Shown piece by piece: positions 7,114 to 16,711 of a stretch of DNA of 32,121 bases. Below the pieces are notes generated by a model, which did no database searches, was not told the DNA's origin, and was given only the letters and a program-made list of their open reading frames with translations. The number at the start of each line of letters is the position of its first letter. Position 1 is the first letter of the stretch. The translations under genes and the position numbers were made by a program. Source of the DNA: Chloroflexota bacterium (lineage in GTDB: Bacteria > Chloroflexota > Dehalococcoidia > UBA2247 > RBG-13-53-26); contig PUNJ01000048.1 of assembly GCA_003551705.1 (NCBI GenBank), forward strand, positions 1 through 32,121, given 5' to 3'.

Positions 7114-8469
7114 ATGAAGAATCCCAGACCGCGACTCGATACCCCCAGCATGTTTGAGGAGACCCACCGGGCGGATGTCGCCAGGGCGGCTCCCCTGGCG
7201 GCCAGGATGCGGCCCCGCAACCTCGATGAATTCGTGGGCCAGGACCACCTGGTGGGGCCGGGCCGGGCCCTGCGCCGCAGCATCGAGTCCGACCAGATAC
7301 CCTCCATGATCCTATGGGGATATCCCGGCAGCGGCAAGACCACCCTTGCTTACATAATCGCCGGCATGACCAGGTCCCATTTCAGCCCGGTCTCAGCGGT
7401 CACCAGCGGCGTGGCCGATCTGAGGCGCGTAGTGCAGCAGGCCAGGGACAGGCTGCGGCACGAGGGACGCCGGACCATTCTCTTCATCGACGAGATACAT
7501 CGATTCAACAAGGCCCAGCAGGATGCCGTACTGCCTCATGTGGAAGACGGCACGGTCATTCTGATCGGCGCCACCACCGAGAACCCGTCCTTTGAGGTGA
7601 TCGGGCCGCTGTTATCCCGGACTCGTGTATATACCCTGAAACCGCTGGACGAATTTGACATAAGGACCATACTGTGCCGGGCTCTGGAGGATACGGATAG
7701 GGGCCTTGGTAGCATGCAGGCGGAGGTCAGCGATGAAGCCCTGGAGCATCTTATAGGCATGTCCGGGGGTGATGCCCGCGTGGCCCTGAATGCCCTGGAA
7801 ACGGCGGTGGTATCTACTCCGTCCGGGACGGACGGCGCTCGCTATGTATCCCTGGCCACGGTCGAGGATGCCATGCAGCAGCGCGCCCTTCTCTATGACA
7901 AGGCTGGGGAGGAGCACTATAACCTCATTTCTGCTCTGCACAAGTCGGTCCGCGGCTCCGATCCCGACGCAGCCCTCTACTGGCTGGGCCGCATGCTGGA
8001 GGCCGGGGAGGACCCTCTTTACATAGCCCGCCGCCTGGTGCGCATGGCCTCTGAAGATATCGGACTGGCGGACCCCCAGGCGCTTGTGGTGGCCGTGGCG
8101 GCGCAGCAGGCTGCACATTTCGTAGGCATGCCTGAGGGTAACCTGGCCCTGGCGGAGGCTGCTGTTTATCTGGCGACAGCACCCAAGAGCAACTCGCTGG
8201 AAACGGCCTATAGCGCCGTCAGGCAGGAAATCCGGCAGACAGGCAACCAGCCTGTGCCAGTACACCTGCGCAATCCCGTGACCCCGCTAATGAGAGAAGC
8301 CGGGTATGGCAAGGGCTACAAATATGCTCATGACTACCCGGGGCACTTTGTGGAGCAGCAGAACATGCCGGATAACTTGCAGCACAGGCGCTTTTACCAG
8401 CCCAGCGAAGAAGGTTATGAGAAGGAGGTCGGAGCCAGGCTCCGGGAATGGTGGAAAGGCAAGAAGTGA
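7114..8469 (+). CDS. rarA: Replication-associated recombination protein RarA (MgsA)
   Basis: This AAA+ ATPase of the clamp-loader clade acts at stalled replication forks. With the start at 7114 it has 451 residues, typical of the family. Visible motifs are LDEFVGQDHLVG near the N-terminus, Walker A GYPGSGKTT, Walker B LFIDEIHRF and the sensor-1 region GATTENPSFEV. The C-terminal domain includes the RarA-typical LHKSVRGSDPDAALYWLGRM and DNLQHRRFYQP segments. The frame is open upstream to 6961, but that part is not family-like and lies upstream of a promoter. ATG 7150, two residues before EETHRADV, is another possible start. No clear RBS supports either. The stop overlaps the next gene by 4 nt if that gene starts at GTG 8466. 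Confidence 0.95.
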   Translation: MKNPRPRLDTPSMFEETHRADVARAAPLAARMRPRNLDEFVGQDHLVGPGRALRRSIESDQIPSMILWGYPGSGKTTLAYIIAGMTRSHFSPVSAVTSGVADLRRVVQQARDRLRHEGRRTILFIDEIHRFNKAQQDAVLPHVEDGTVILIGATTENPSFEVIGPLLSRTRVYTLKPLDEFDIRTILCRALEDTDRGLGSMQAEVSDEALEHLIGMSGGDARVALNALETAVVSTPSGTDGARYVSLATVEDAMQQRALLYDKAGEEHYNLISALHKSVRGSDPDAALYWLGRMLEAGEDPLYIARRLVRMASEDIGLADPQALVVAVAAQQAAHFVGMPEGNLALAEAAVYLATAPKSNSLETAYSAVRQEIRQTGNQPVPVHLRNPVTPLMREAGYGKGYKYAHDYPGHFVEQQNMPDNLQHRRFYQPSEEGYEKEVGARLREWWKGKK

Positions 8470-9113
8470 GACAGGAATATGTGAAATTCTCCAGCACCGG
8501 CATAAACCTGGAAGGTATATTGCACATGCCTGCCGGTGATGGACCTTTCCCAGGAGTGGTGGTGTGCCATCCGCATCCTCTCTATGGAGGCTCCATGGAC
8601 AATAACGTGGTCATGGCCATAAGCCAAGGCCTGGCCCGTAAATCGATGGCTGTGCTCAGGTTCAATTTCCGCGGAGTTGGGTCAAGCGAGGGCCGCCATG
8701 ACGAGGGAGTCGGCGAGCAAAGGGACGTGGTTGCTGCTCTGGTTCACCTTGGAGAGCATCAGAACGTCGATCCCAGAAAGCTCGGACTCGCCGGATATTC
8801 TTTTGGCACCAAGGTGGCTGCTCCTGTGGCGCTGGGGGACAGGAGAATCAGGGCGCTGGCACTGGTTTCACCGTTTCTGGGCGTGCAGGAATGGGAACAG
8901 CTTGCCCGTTACAAGGTCCCGAAGCTGTTCCTCAGCGGCAACCAGGACGGCTTTATCTCCGATCATGAACTTGTGCAATGGACGGAACGATTGCCTCATC
9001 CCAGTTTCTGTTCAATAGTACCCGGCGCGGATCACATGTGGTGGGGCTATGAGGGTGAGGTGGCCGACCGGGTATCCGAATTCTTTGCCAGCTACCTGAC
9101 AGTTCTTACTTAG
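8466..9113 (+). CDS. Alpha/beta hydrolase (COG2945-like)
   Basis: This is a cytosolic alpha/beta hydrolase of about 215 residues. The nucleophile motif is GYSFGTK (Ser in GxSxG), the acid is probably Asp in GNQDGF and the base is His in PGADHMW. The segment HPHPLYGGSMDNNVV is characteristic of the dienelactone-hydrolase-like COG2945 group, whose substrates are mostly unknown. Start GTG 8466 is chosen because GGAAAGG (8453-8459) is well spaced and gives a GTGA overlap with the rarA stop. ATG 8448, adding six residues, is the alternative. The reductase gene starts 8 bp after the stop, so hydrolase and reductase are probably coexpressed; whether they share a pathway cannot be told. Confidence 0.85.
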   Translation: MRQEYVKFSSTGINLEGILHMPAGDGPFPGVVVCHPHPLYGGSMDNNVVMAISQGLARKSMAVLRFNFRGVGSSEGRHDEGVGEQRDVVAALVHLGEHQNVDPRKLGLAGYSFGTKVAAPVALGDRRIRALALVSPFLGVQEWEQLARYKVPKLFLSGNQDGFISDHELVQWTERLPHPSFCSIVPGADHMWWGYEGEVADRVSEFFASYLTVLT

Positions 9114-9121
9114 GAGGAGAT

Positions 9122-11047
9122 GTGCTAGATAAGGCCGCTAACAGACCCCGCTTGCTGTTCAGTCCTATCACGATTGGGAACCTGGAACTAAAGAACAGGC
9201 TCTTAATGCCTCCCATGATTGAACGCCTGGCCAAGCATGGCATGGTGACACAGGCGGTAACCGATTTCTATGCCGCCCGGGCCAGGGGTGGGGTGGGGCT
9301 CATAGTTCTGACCCCGGGCATTATCGATGAGAGCATGGCCTCTGATATACAACTGGGCATCTATGAAGACCGTTTCATTCCCAGTCTGAAGGCATTCACA
9401 GAGGTTATCCACTCCTGCGGCGCCGCTATTGGTATCGAACTGATGCACCTGGGCAGGCAGGGGGGAGAGATCAAACGCTACAAACCCGTGGCGCCGTCGC
9501 CCATTCCATGGTCGCCCAACGAAGAGGCGCCCCGGGAATTGACCACCGGTGAGGTCGAAGACCTGGTGGAGAAATTTGCCGAAGGGGCCAGGCGGGCCAG
9601 GGAGGCGGGTTTTGACATGGTAGAGCTTCATGCCTGTCATGGCTATCTGCTGAGCGGCTTCCTCTCGCCTCACACGAACCAGCGGACCGACAAATATGGG
9701 GGAGATGTGGCCGGCAGGGCTCGCTTCGTTGTCGAGATCGTTAAGCTGGCCAAGGAAAGAGCCGGCAGCGATTGCCCCGTCAGCTGTCGCATAAACGGTG
9801 CTGACTACATGGTGGGCGGAACAACCCTGGAGGAGTCCAAGCAGATTGCCCATCTGCTGGTTAAGGCCGGCGCCGACTTGATCAGCGTCTCGTCAGGCGC
9901 CTATGGCTCCTATCCAGTGATCGTGCCGCCCTATGACCAGATACAGGGATGCAATCTCTACCTGGCGGAAGGCATCAAGCAGGTTGTGAATGTGCCTGTT
10001 GCGGTGGCAGGGCGCCTGAGCGATCCCTGGGTGGCCGAGGAGGCGCTTGCTGCCGGGAAGACCGATCTCATAGCGGTGGCCAGAGGACTTCTTGCTGACC
10101 CGGAGTTGCCCAACAAGGCGGCAAGGGGCGACTATGAGGATATTCGGAACTGTCTATCCTGCAATGTATGCATCGATGCGGATGCAACCAAGCCCATTCA
10201 GTGTACCGTGAACCCCGAGGCGGGACGGGAGAGAGAAATGACGCTTCAACCTGCAGGCACGAAGAAGCGAGTTGTTGTGGTCGGTGGTGGACTGGCCGGT
10301 CTTGAGGCGGCCAGGGTGGCGGCCCTGCGCGGGCACAAGGTCACCCTGTATGAGGAGGACTCTGAAGTCGGTGGGCAGTGGCTGCTGGCGGCGGCTGCTC
10401 CGCACAAGGACAGGCATGCCGGAATACTGGACTACTATAAGCGCCAACTGGGCACGGCCGGCGTTGATGTCAAGACCGGTGTAAGGGCCACAGTGGAGAT
10501 GTTGTCGCAGGACGAGCCGGATGCTCTGGTGGTTGCCACGGGAGCCGAGCCATTGGTTCCACTCATACCGGGTGTAGACAGCGAGGACGTGGTCACAGCA
10601 TGGGAGGTCCTGTCGGGTCGTCAGGTGGGAAGCCGGGTGGCTGTGCTTGGAGGTGGTATGACGGGACTGGAGACGGCGGAGTTACTGGTCGGGCAGGGCA
10701 GGTCGGTGGTGGTCATTGAGATGCTGAAAAGGGTGGGGGCCGATCTGGGCGGTACGGTACGCTGGCACATGATGAACCGGATCAAGGGGCTGAGTATAGA
10801 GTTGTTCACTCTGACCAAGGTCAAGGAGATACGGCCGGGCGGCGAATTAGTGGTGGAGCGGAATGGGACTGAAGAGGTCTGGCCGGGGTTTGACAGCATC
10901 GTCCTTGCGTGCGGATCGCGTCCGAGAAAGGATATGAATGGTTTGAGTTCTTTGGTGAAAGAACTCTATGTTATAGGCGACGCGGTTAATATTCGCAAGG
11001 GATTGGACGCAATAGGCGATGGAGCCGAGGTGGGCCGGCAGGTATGA
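9122..11047 (+). CDS. 2,4-dienoyl-CoA-reductase-like FMN/FAD/Fe-S oxidoreductase
   Basis: This 641-residue protein is built like 2,4-dienoyl-CoA reductase and trimethylamine dehydrogenase. An N-terminal FMN TIM barrel of the old yellow enzyme type spans about 10-340 (MHLGRQGG near 108, HACHGYLLSGFLSP at 170-183). A [4Fe-4S] cysteine cluster lies at 344-361, and FAD/NAD(P)-binding Rossmann domains follow (VVVVGGGLAGLEAA near 384; second site AVLGGGMTGLETA). Cluster spacing is C344-x2-C347-x2-C350-x10-C361, one residue tighter in two places than the usual x2/x3/x11. The GTG start at 9122 follows AGGAGGAG closely; the overlapping ATG at 9120 runs into a stop. Likely role: NAD(P)H-dependent reduction of an enoyl/dienoyl-CoA or another activated double bond. 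Trimethylamine dehydrogenase activity is possible but not supported by neighbours. Confidence 0.9.
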   Translation: MLDKAANRPRLLFSPITIGNLELKNRLLMPPMIERLAKHGMVTQAVTDFYAARARGGVGLIVLTPGIIDESMASDIQLGIYEDRFIPSLKAFTEVIHSCGAAIGIELMHLGRQGGEIKRYKPVAPSPIPWSPNEEAPRELTTGEVEDLVEKFAEGARRAREAGFDMVELHACHGYLLSGFLSPHTNQRTDKYGGDVAGRARFVVEIVKLAKERAGSDCPVSCRINGADYMVGGTTLEESKQIAHLLVKAGADLISVSSGAYGSYPVIVPPYDQIQGCNLYLAEGIKQVVNVPVAVAGRLSDPWVAEEALAAGKTDLIAVARGLLADPELPNKAARGDYEDIRNCLSCNVCIDADATKPIQCTVNPEAGREREMTLQPAGTKKRVVVVGGGLAGLEAARVAALRGHKVTLYEEDSEVGGQWLLAAAAPHKDRHAGILDYYKRQLGTAGVDVKTGVRATVEMLSQDEPDALVVATGAEPLVPLIPGVDSEDVVTAWEVLSGRQVGSRVAVLGGGMTGLETAELLVGQGRSVVVIEMLKRVGADLGGTVRWHMMNRIKGLSIELFTLTKVKEIRPGGELVVERNGTEEVWPGFDSIVLACGSRPRKDMNGLSSLVKELYVIGDAVNIRKGLDAIGDGAEVGRQV

Positions 11048-11140
11048 ACCCTTTGTGACCCGATTGTGAGGCATATGTGAGCATGAATGTCAACACTATG
11101 TATACAAAAAGGCAAGTATGGACTAGCATTAAACTGGTAG

Positions 11141-13099
<1,959 letters not shown>

Positions 13100-13162
13100 G
13101 GCTTCATGCGTTTCCAAAGTGCTGTTGTCCGCCCGTGAACTATGTGATTGTCGAGGTCCGTC

Positions 13163-13196
13163 ACGGGTTGATGCCCAGTGGGGCCCGTCTTTTTTT
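13163..13196 (+). terminator. Rho-independent terminator of gyrB
   Basis: ACGGG (13163-13167) pairs with CCCGT (13184-13188). The inner GCCC/GGGC pairs stack inside, and seven T residues follow at 13190-13196. It lies between convergent gyrB and the ROK gene. Confidence 0.85.
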
Positions 13197-13198
13197 GA

Positions 13199-14200
13199 CT
13201 AGGACTTGAGTCCGTTCTGTTTCTTTTTTGCCTCATCACGAGCGAAAGCGGTACCTCCGAGCAGGGCGGCATCGTCCCCGAGTTCGCTCCTCACTATGCT
13301 GGTCCTCTGGAAAGGTAGCCGGAATGTCCTCTCGCTCGCCGCTCTCCTGGCCGGCTCCAACAACATCTCCCCCATGCGTGACATGCCGCCACCTATTACG
13401 ATGATTTCCGGATTGAAGATGTTGATTACATTTGCCAGTCCCACTCCAAGACAGGTAGCGGCCCTGTCCAAAATCTCCCTTGCCACTGTATCGCCCTGTC
13501 GTGCGGCCTCGCCGACCACCTTTGCTGTGATATTTGTTGGCTCGCCGTCTGCCAGCTTCATGATCCTGGTCGTTACACCCTGGGCCACCAGCCTCTGTGC
13601 CTCCCGGGCCACGGCCATCCCGGAAGCAAGCATCTCCAGACATCCGTTGCTGCCGCATTTACAGCGGGGTCCGTCGATATCTATGGTCATGTGACCAATC
13701 TCACCCGCGCTGCCCGATGCCCCGAGATAGAGCTTGTCCTCTACAACTATGCCACCCCCAATCCCTGTACTGACCGTCAGGTAGACCAGGTGTTTGCACC
13801 CTTTTCCAGCACCGAAACGGTGCTCACCCAAGGCAGCGGCGCTGGCATCGTTAACAAGGTAGGTCTTCATCTGGATGGCTTCCTGCATCATCTCCTGCAA
13901 GGGAACATCGATCCACCCGGGCAGATTCGGTGAAGCGGTCACGATGCCTTTCTCCGAATCAATGGCACCTGCTGCAGCAATTGTCAGGCTGTCTGCCTTT
14001 CCACCCGTGGCGGCTGGGCCTGCCATGGATAGGACGTGATCAATGGTGGCCAGCATTCGCGATATCACAGCCTCAACACCCTCTTCGGCCAGGGTCAGTA
14101 CATATTCCTGGCCCAGGATGTCGCCATTGCTTGCTACAAGGGCGGTTACGATTTTTGTACCGCCGAGGTCCAGTGCTAGAAGCGGCTTGTCATTGCTCAA
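13199..14200 (-). CDS. ROK-family sugar kinase (glucokinase-like)
   Basis: This 333-residue ROK protein without a DNA-binding domain is therefore probably a sugar kinase rather than a repressor. It has the N-terminal phosphate-binding DLGGTK (residues 11-16), LVNDASAAALGEH, STGIGGG, the ROK zinc motif CKCGSNGCLE and the C-terminal VIGGGMS. It would phosphorylate glucose or another hexose with ATP. The start is TTG 14200: GGAGGTG lies upstream with suitable spacing, and the TTG forms a TTGA overlap with the stop of the deacetylase-like gene. The frame stays open upstream to 14359, but that part belongs to the overlapping gene. Translational coupling to the deacetylase-like gene is strongly suggested. 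Confidence 0.93.
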   Translation of the reverse strand: MSNDKPLLALDLGGTKIVTALVASNGDILGQEYVLTLAEEGVEAVISRMLATIDHVLSMAGPAATGGKADSLTIAAAGAIDSEKGIVTASPNLPGWIDVPLQEMMQEAIQMKTYLVNDASAAALGEHRFGAGKGCKHLVYLTVSTGIGGGIVVEDKLYLGASGSAGEIGHMTIDIDGPRCKCGSNGCLEMLASGMAVAREAQRLVAQGVTTRIMKLADGEPTNITAKVVGEAARQGDTVAREILDRAATCLGVGLANVINIFNPEIIVIGGGMSRMGEMLLEPARRAASERTFRLPFQRTSIVRSELGDDAALLGGTAFARDEAKKKQNGLKS

Positions 14201-15267
14201 CGAAAACACCTCCAGTGGTGACTTAAGCGTTTCTTTAGCTCTTTTGCCAGCTCCTTCACGTCGCCCAATCGGGAGTCGCGTTGCATGGAGAAGGCGAAGG
14301 GCTCCTTCAGGTCGCCGGGGCGAGCTATTGATGAAGCATCCACAACCAGGGACAGCCATCCTCCGGGCAGCACCTGCTGATTGTAACCACTGCCTACCAG
14401 GTCCACAACCCGGCCATCAGAGACTCTGTCAGCCATCTTTCTCGTGCGTGAACCTATCATGGCCAGACCCTGAAAGGTCAGGCCGAGGTCTGTCAACTCA
14501 TCGGCGAAATGCGGGTCCGAGCCGCCATTCCTGATTACCAGTTGGGGTCGAAATTCCTGGGCCAAGGGCTCCACGATGTCCTCCATGATGAACTCGTAGG
14601 CAGCATCGGAGGTGCCCGGTGGCACCGGTATATTAACAGTATAGCCTTGACCTTCTCCTTCACCAACCTGATGCATGAAGCCGGTGCCCGGATACAAGGT
14701 GTAGGGGTCCTGGTGGATGTCAACGAAAAGCACCCTGGGATCCCGGTAGAATATTTCCGCCGTGCCGTCCCCAGCGTGGGCGTCTGTGTCCAGGACCATG
14801 ACTCTTTCCAGTCCGAGATTCTTCAGCAAGTGAAGCACGCTTACAGCCACGTCATTATAGATGCAAAAACCAGCCCCATAACGCTGTCTGGCATGGTGAA
14901 GACCCCCGCCGGTGCCTATACAGTGCTTCTTGTTCTGCCAGGCGAATTCAACGGCTTGTAGTGAGGCACCCACCAGGAGCCTGGCAGCCCGGGCAATACC
15001 AGGTGTCAAGGGAGTATCAGGGGTGAGGTAATCATAAGTCGATCCCCAGCGGGCGCTATGAGGATGGTCCAGGAAGTCTATGTATGCCCGATCATGTACC
15101 AGGAGCAGGGCTTCGTCAGGAGCGTATTCCGGTTCGATGACTTGGAAGTGCGTTACCATGTCACGAAAGAGCTGCATGAAGTTGGCATAGCGGTCGCCTC
15201 TGAAGGGATGACCGTGGCCAAAGTCATAAGACTTCATTTCCTCACTGTAGACTATGTGAACAGTCAT
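14197..15267 (-). CDS. Histone deacetylase / acetoin-utilisation (AcuC) family deacetylase
   Basis: This 356-residue zinc amidohydrolase of the arginase/deacetylase superfamily may remove acetyl or other acyl groups from lysine or polyamine-like substrates in the cytosol. The zinc ligands appear intact: D162 and H164 in DTDAHAGDG and D251 in NGGSDPH. The catalytic His pair is H124-H125 (GGGLHHA) and the transition-state Tyr is Y295 (GSGYN). The usual DxDxHHGDG has Ala at the second His (A165), and GGGY is GSGY, so it is a divergent member. The start ATG 15267 follows AGGA at normal spacing. The upstream J-protein gene ends 35 bp before it, and the ROK kinase gene overlaps its stop. Substrate unknown; it could regulate acetyl-CoA enzymes as AcuC does. 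Confidence 0.9.
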   Translation of the reverse strand: MTVHIVYSEEMKSYDFGHGHPFRGDRYANFMQLFRDMVTHFQVIEPEYAPDEALLLVHDRAYIDFLDHPHSARWGSTYDYLTPDTPLTPGIARAARLLVGASLQAVEFAWQNKKHCIGTGGGLHHARQRYGAGFCIYNDVAVSVLHLLKNLGLERVMVLDTDAHAGDGTAEIFYRDPRVLFVDIHQDPYTLYPGTGFMHQVGEGEGQGYTVNIPVPPGTSDAAYEFIMEDIVEPLAQEFRPQLVIRNGGSDPHFADELTDLGLTFQGLAMIGSRTRKMADRVSDGRVVDLVGSGYNQQVLPGGWLSLVVDASSIARPGDLKEPFAFSMQRDSRLGDVKELAKELKKRLSHHWRCFR

Positions 15268-15302
15268 TGTTCCTAGCTGAGCGGGTAGCGATGACCGGTG
15301 GT

Positions 15303-15977
15303 TTATCGGGAACCCTTGAGCGCAACCTTTACAAGTATGTCTCCGGGCTGGCCGTCAGTGACCTGTCGTGCGTTGCGTAGCCTGATTACGCTGCCTTCCT
15401 TGGTTCCCGCTGGTATCTTGACCTCGAGCCTCTTGCCCTTTCTCTTCAGTGTCTTGACAGTGCCTGATATGGCCTCTTCGGGTTTCAGTGTAAGCTCGTA
15501 GCGAACATCGCCCCTGGGCGGGCTCTTTGTGCGGCCCATCATTTCGTCGAAATTGAAGTGGACCTCCGGACCGGCTTCGTACCTTGACCGGCCGGGGCGA
15601 CCATATCTGCGGAAAGAGAAGGTTGATCCTTTGCCCCTGAGGACTTCGCCAAAGATGGAATCCAGGAACCCGAAATCAAGGCCGGCTCCCTGGAATTCCT
15701 TCATCAAATCTTCGAACGTCGACCTGGTATTGGCACTGCCGAAGACGTCGCCCGGATCGCCAACAGTGCCGAACTGGTCATACTGTTTGCGTTTCTTCTC
15801 ATCGCCAAGCACACCGTAGGCTTCGTTGATCTCCTTGAACTTTTGGTTGGCCCACTCTTCCTTGCCGGGGTTGCGGTCCGGGTGGTACTGCATGGCCAGT
15901 TTACGGTAGGCTTTCTTGATGTCCGCTTCCGACGCATTCTTGGGAACACCCAGAGTCTGATAATAGTCCTTTACCAT
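15303..15977 (-). CDS. J-domain protein (short DnaJ/CbpA-like co-chaperone)
   Basis: This 224-residue co-chaperone for DnaK has an N-terminal J domain (1-70) with HPD at 32-34 and the usual [14 protein letters not shown] helix. A Gly/Phe-containing linker follows (about 75-145). One C-terminal beta-domain repeat (about 155-224) has [16 protein letters not shown] and [15 protein letters not shown]. It lacks the CxxCxGxG zinc domain of true DnaJ and has only part of the two C-terminal substrate-binding domains, so it is shorter than CbpA (about 300 residues). No dnaK or grpE is nearby, which argues for a specialised role. A promoter lies 35-55 bp upstream and the deacetylase-like gene 35 bp downstream; the three genes may form one operon. 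Confidence 0.92.
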   Translation of the reverse strand: MVKDYYQTLGVPKNASEADIKKAYRKLAMQYHPDRNPGKEEWANQKFKEINEAYGVLGDEKKRKQYDQFGTVGDPGDVFGSANTRSTFEDLMKEFQGAGLDFGFLDSIFGEVLRGKGSTFSFRRYGRPGRSRYEAGPEVHFNFDEMMGRTKSPPRGDVRYELTLKPEEAISGTVKTLKRKGKRLEVKIPAGTKEGSVIRLRNARQVTDGQPGDILVKVALKGSR

Positions 15978-16018
15978 ATTGTCTCTTGTTCCTAGTCAGG
16001 ATATGTGTTCGCAGTGAT

Positions 16019-16032
16019 AGTATAGCACACCG
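16019..16032 (-). promoter_or_regulatory. Extended -10 promoter of the J-protein operon
   Basis: On the minus strand CGGTGTGCTATACT contains an extended -10 (TGC then TATACT). The -35 region is weak. Transcription would start near 16012, about 35 nt before the ATG at 15977. The same 14 bases recur in the promoter in front of the methyltransferase operon (30401-30414). Confidence 0.6.
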
Positions 16033-16200
16033 ACCCCGATAGGCTCTAAGCCGTCGAAGCTGATGTCAAGGTTGTGGAAATCTCACGCGTGCAGAAGCTC
16101 CGTTAAATGAGTGAAAGTTGCCGGTCTTATCAATGCATATGCTGGATTAATGGCAGGACCGTTCCACCTCTATTGGGAAAGCCAAATAGGCTCGAACGAA

Positions 16201-16231
16201 GAGGGTCCGAGGAACATCTCCTCGGACCCTC
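16201..16231 (-). terminator. Terminator of the acyl-CoA (MaoC/thiolase) operon
   Basis: A perfect 13-bp inverted repeat, GAGGGTCCGAGGA (16201-16213) with TCCTCGGACCCTC (16219-16231), has a 5-nt loop. It starts 45 bp beyond the stop of the MaoC-like gene on the minus strand. The tail (TTCGTTCG) is only weakly T-rich. Confidence 0.7.
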
Positions 16232-16275
16232 AGGTCATACGGTGTGTCTTGGCGTCGAAGGGCGCCCCGGCTCTT

Positions 16276-16683
16276 CTAGCCCAGGTTCATTACTCTGCCG
16301 ACGCTATTGGCCACCTCTTCACCGTTTTGATTGGTGATGATGGACCTCATGGAGATCAGCAGACGCTTGCCTTTCTCGCTGGACTTGTCCTCTACGTTAA
16401 ACAATTCGTTCTGTATGGTGATTGTATCTCCAGGCCGGATAGGCTTCATCAGGTTCAGTTCAAGGCCGCCGTCAACGATGCCCGGATAGGGCCATTCCAT
16501 GGGCACGCCTTCGCCCATGAACATGGCTGCGGTGAGAAGCCCTGGCGGCATCTCGTTCTGCCACCTGGGATTCCTGTCTTCAAGTGTGTCGCAGTAAAGG
16601 CGGATCATGCTCTTATCAATATAGAAGCTGGTGGGTCTGCCACGATTACCGATTAGTTTCTTCAAGTCCTCCACAGTGGCCAT
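16276..16683 (-). CDS. MaoC-like hotdog dehydratase/hydratase subunit, His-less motif
   Basis: This 135-residue hotdog protein of the MaoC/FAS1-type dehydratase (N-terminal domain) group is expected to act on the C2-C3 double bond of an acyl-CoA. The hydratase-2 signature normally reads D-x-N-P-x-H; here it is D36-R-N38-P39-R-W41, so the catalytic His is replaced by Trp. In the actinobacterial steroid pathway, hydratases of this type (ChsH1-ChsH2) work as pairs of unequal chains, so this could be a non-catalytic half. No second MaoC gene is visible in the operon. RBS GGAGG precedes ATG 16683. It is the last gene of the operon, 28 bp after the thiolase-like gene. Confidence 0.85.
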   Translation of the reverse strand: MATVEDLKKLIGNRGRPTSFYIDKSMIRLYCDTLEDRNPRWQNEMPPGLLTAAMFMGEGVPMEWPYPGIVDGGLELNLMKPIRPGDTITIQNELFNVEDKSSEKGKRLLISMRSIITNQNGEEVANSVGRVMNLG

Positions 16684-16711
16684 AATACGCCTCCTTAGCT
16701 GTTTTTCTCGA

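Noticed and set aside
14201-14359. N-terminal extension of the ROK kinase
   Set aside because: The sequence is not ROK-like, it overlaps the deacetylase-like gene, and TTG 14200 has an RBS and a TTGA overlap.
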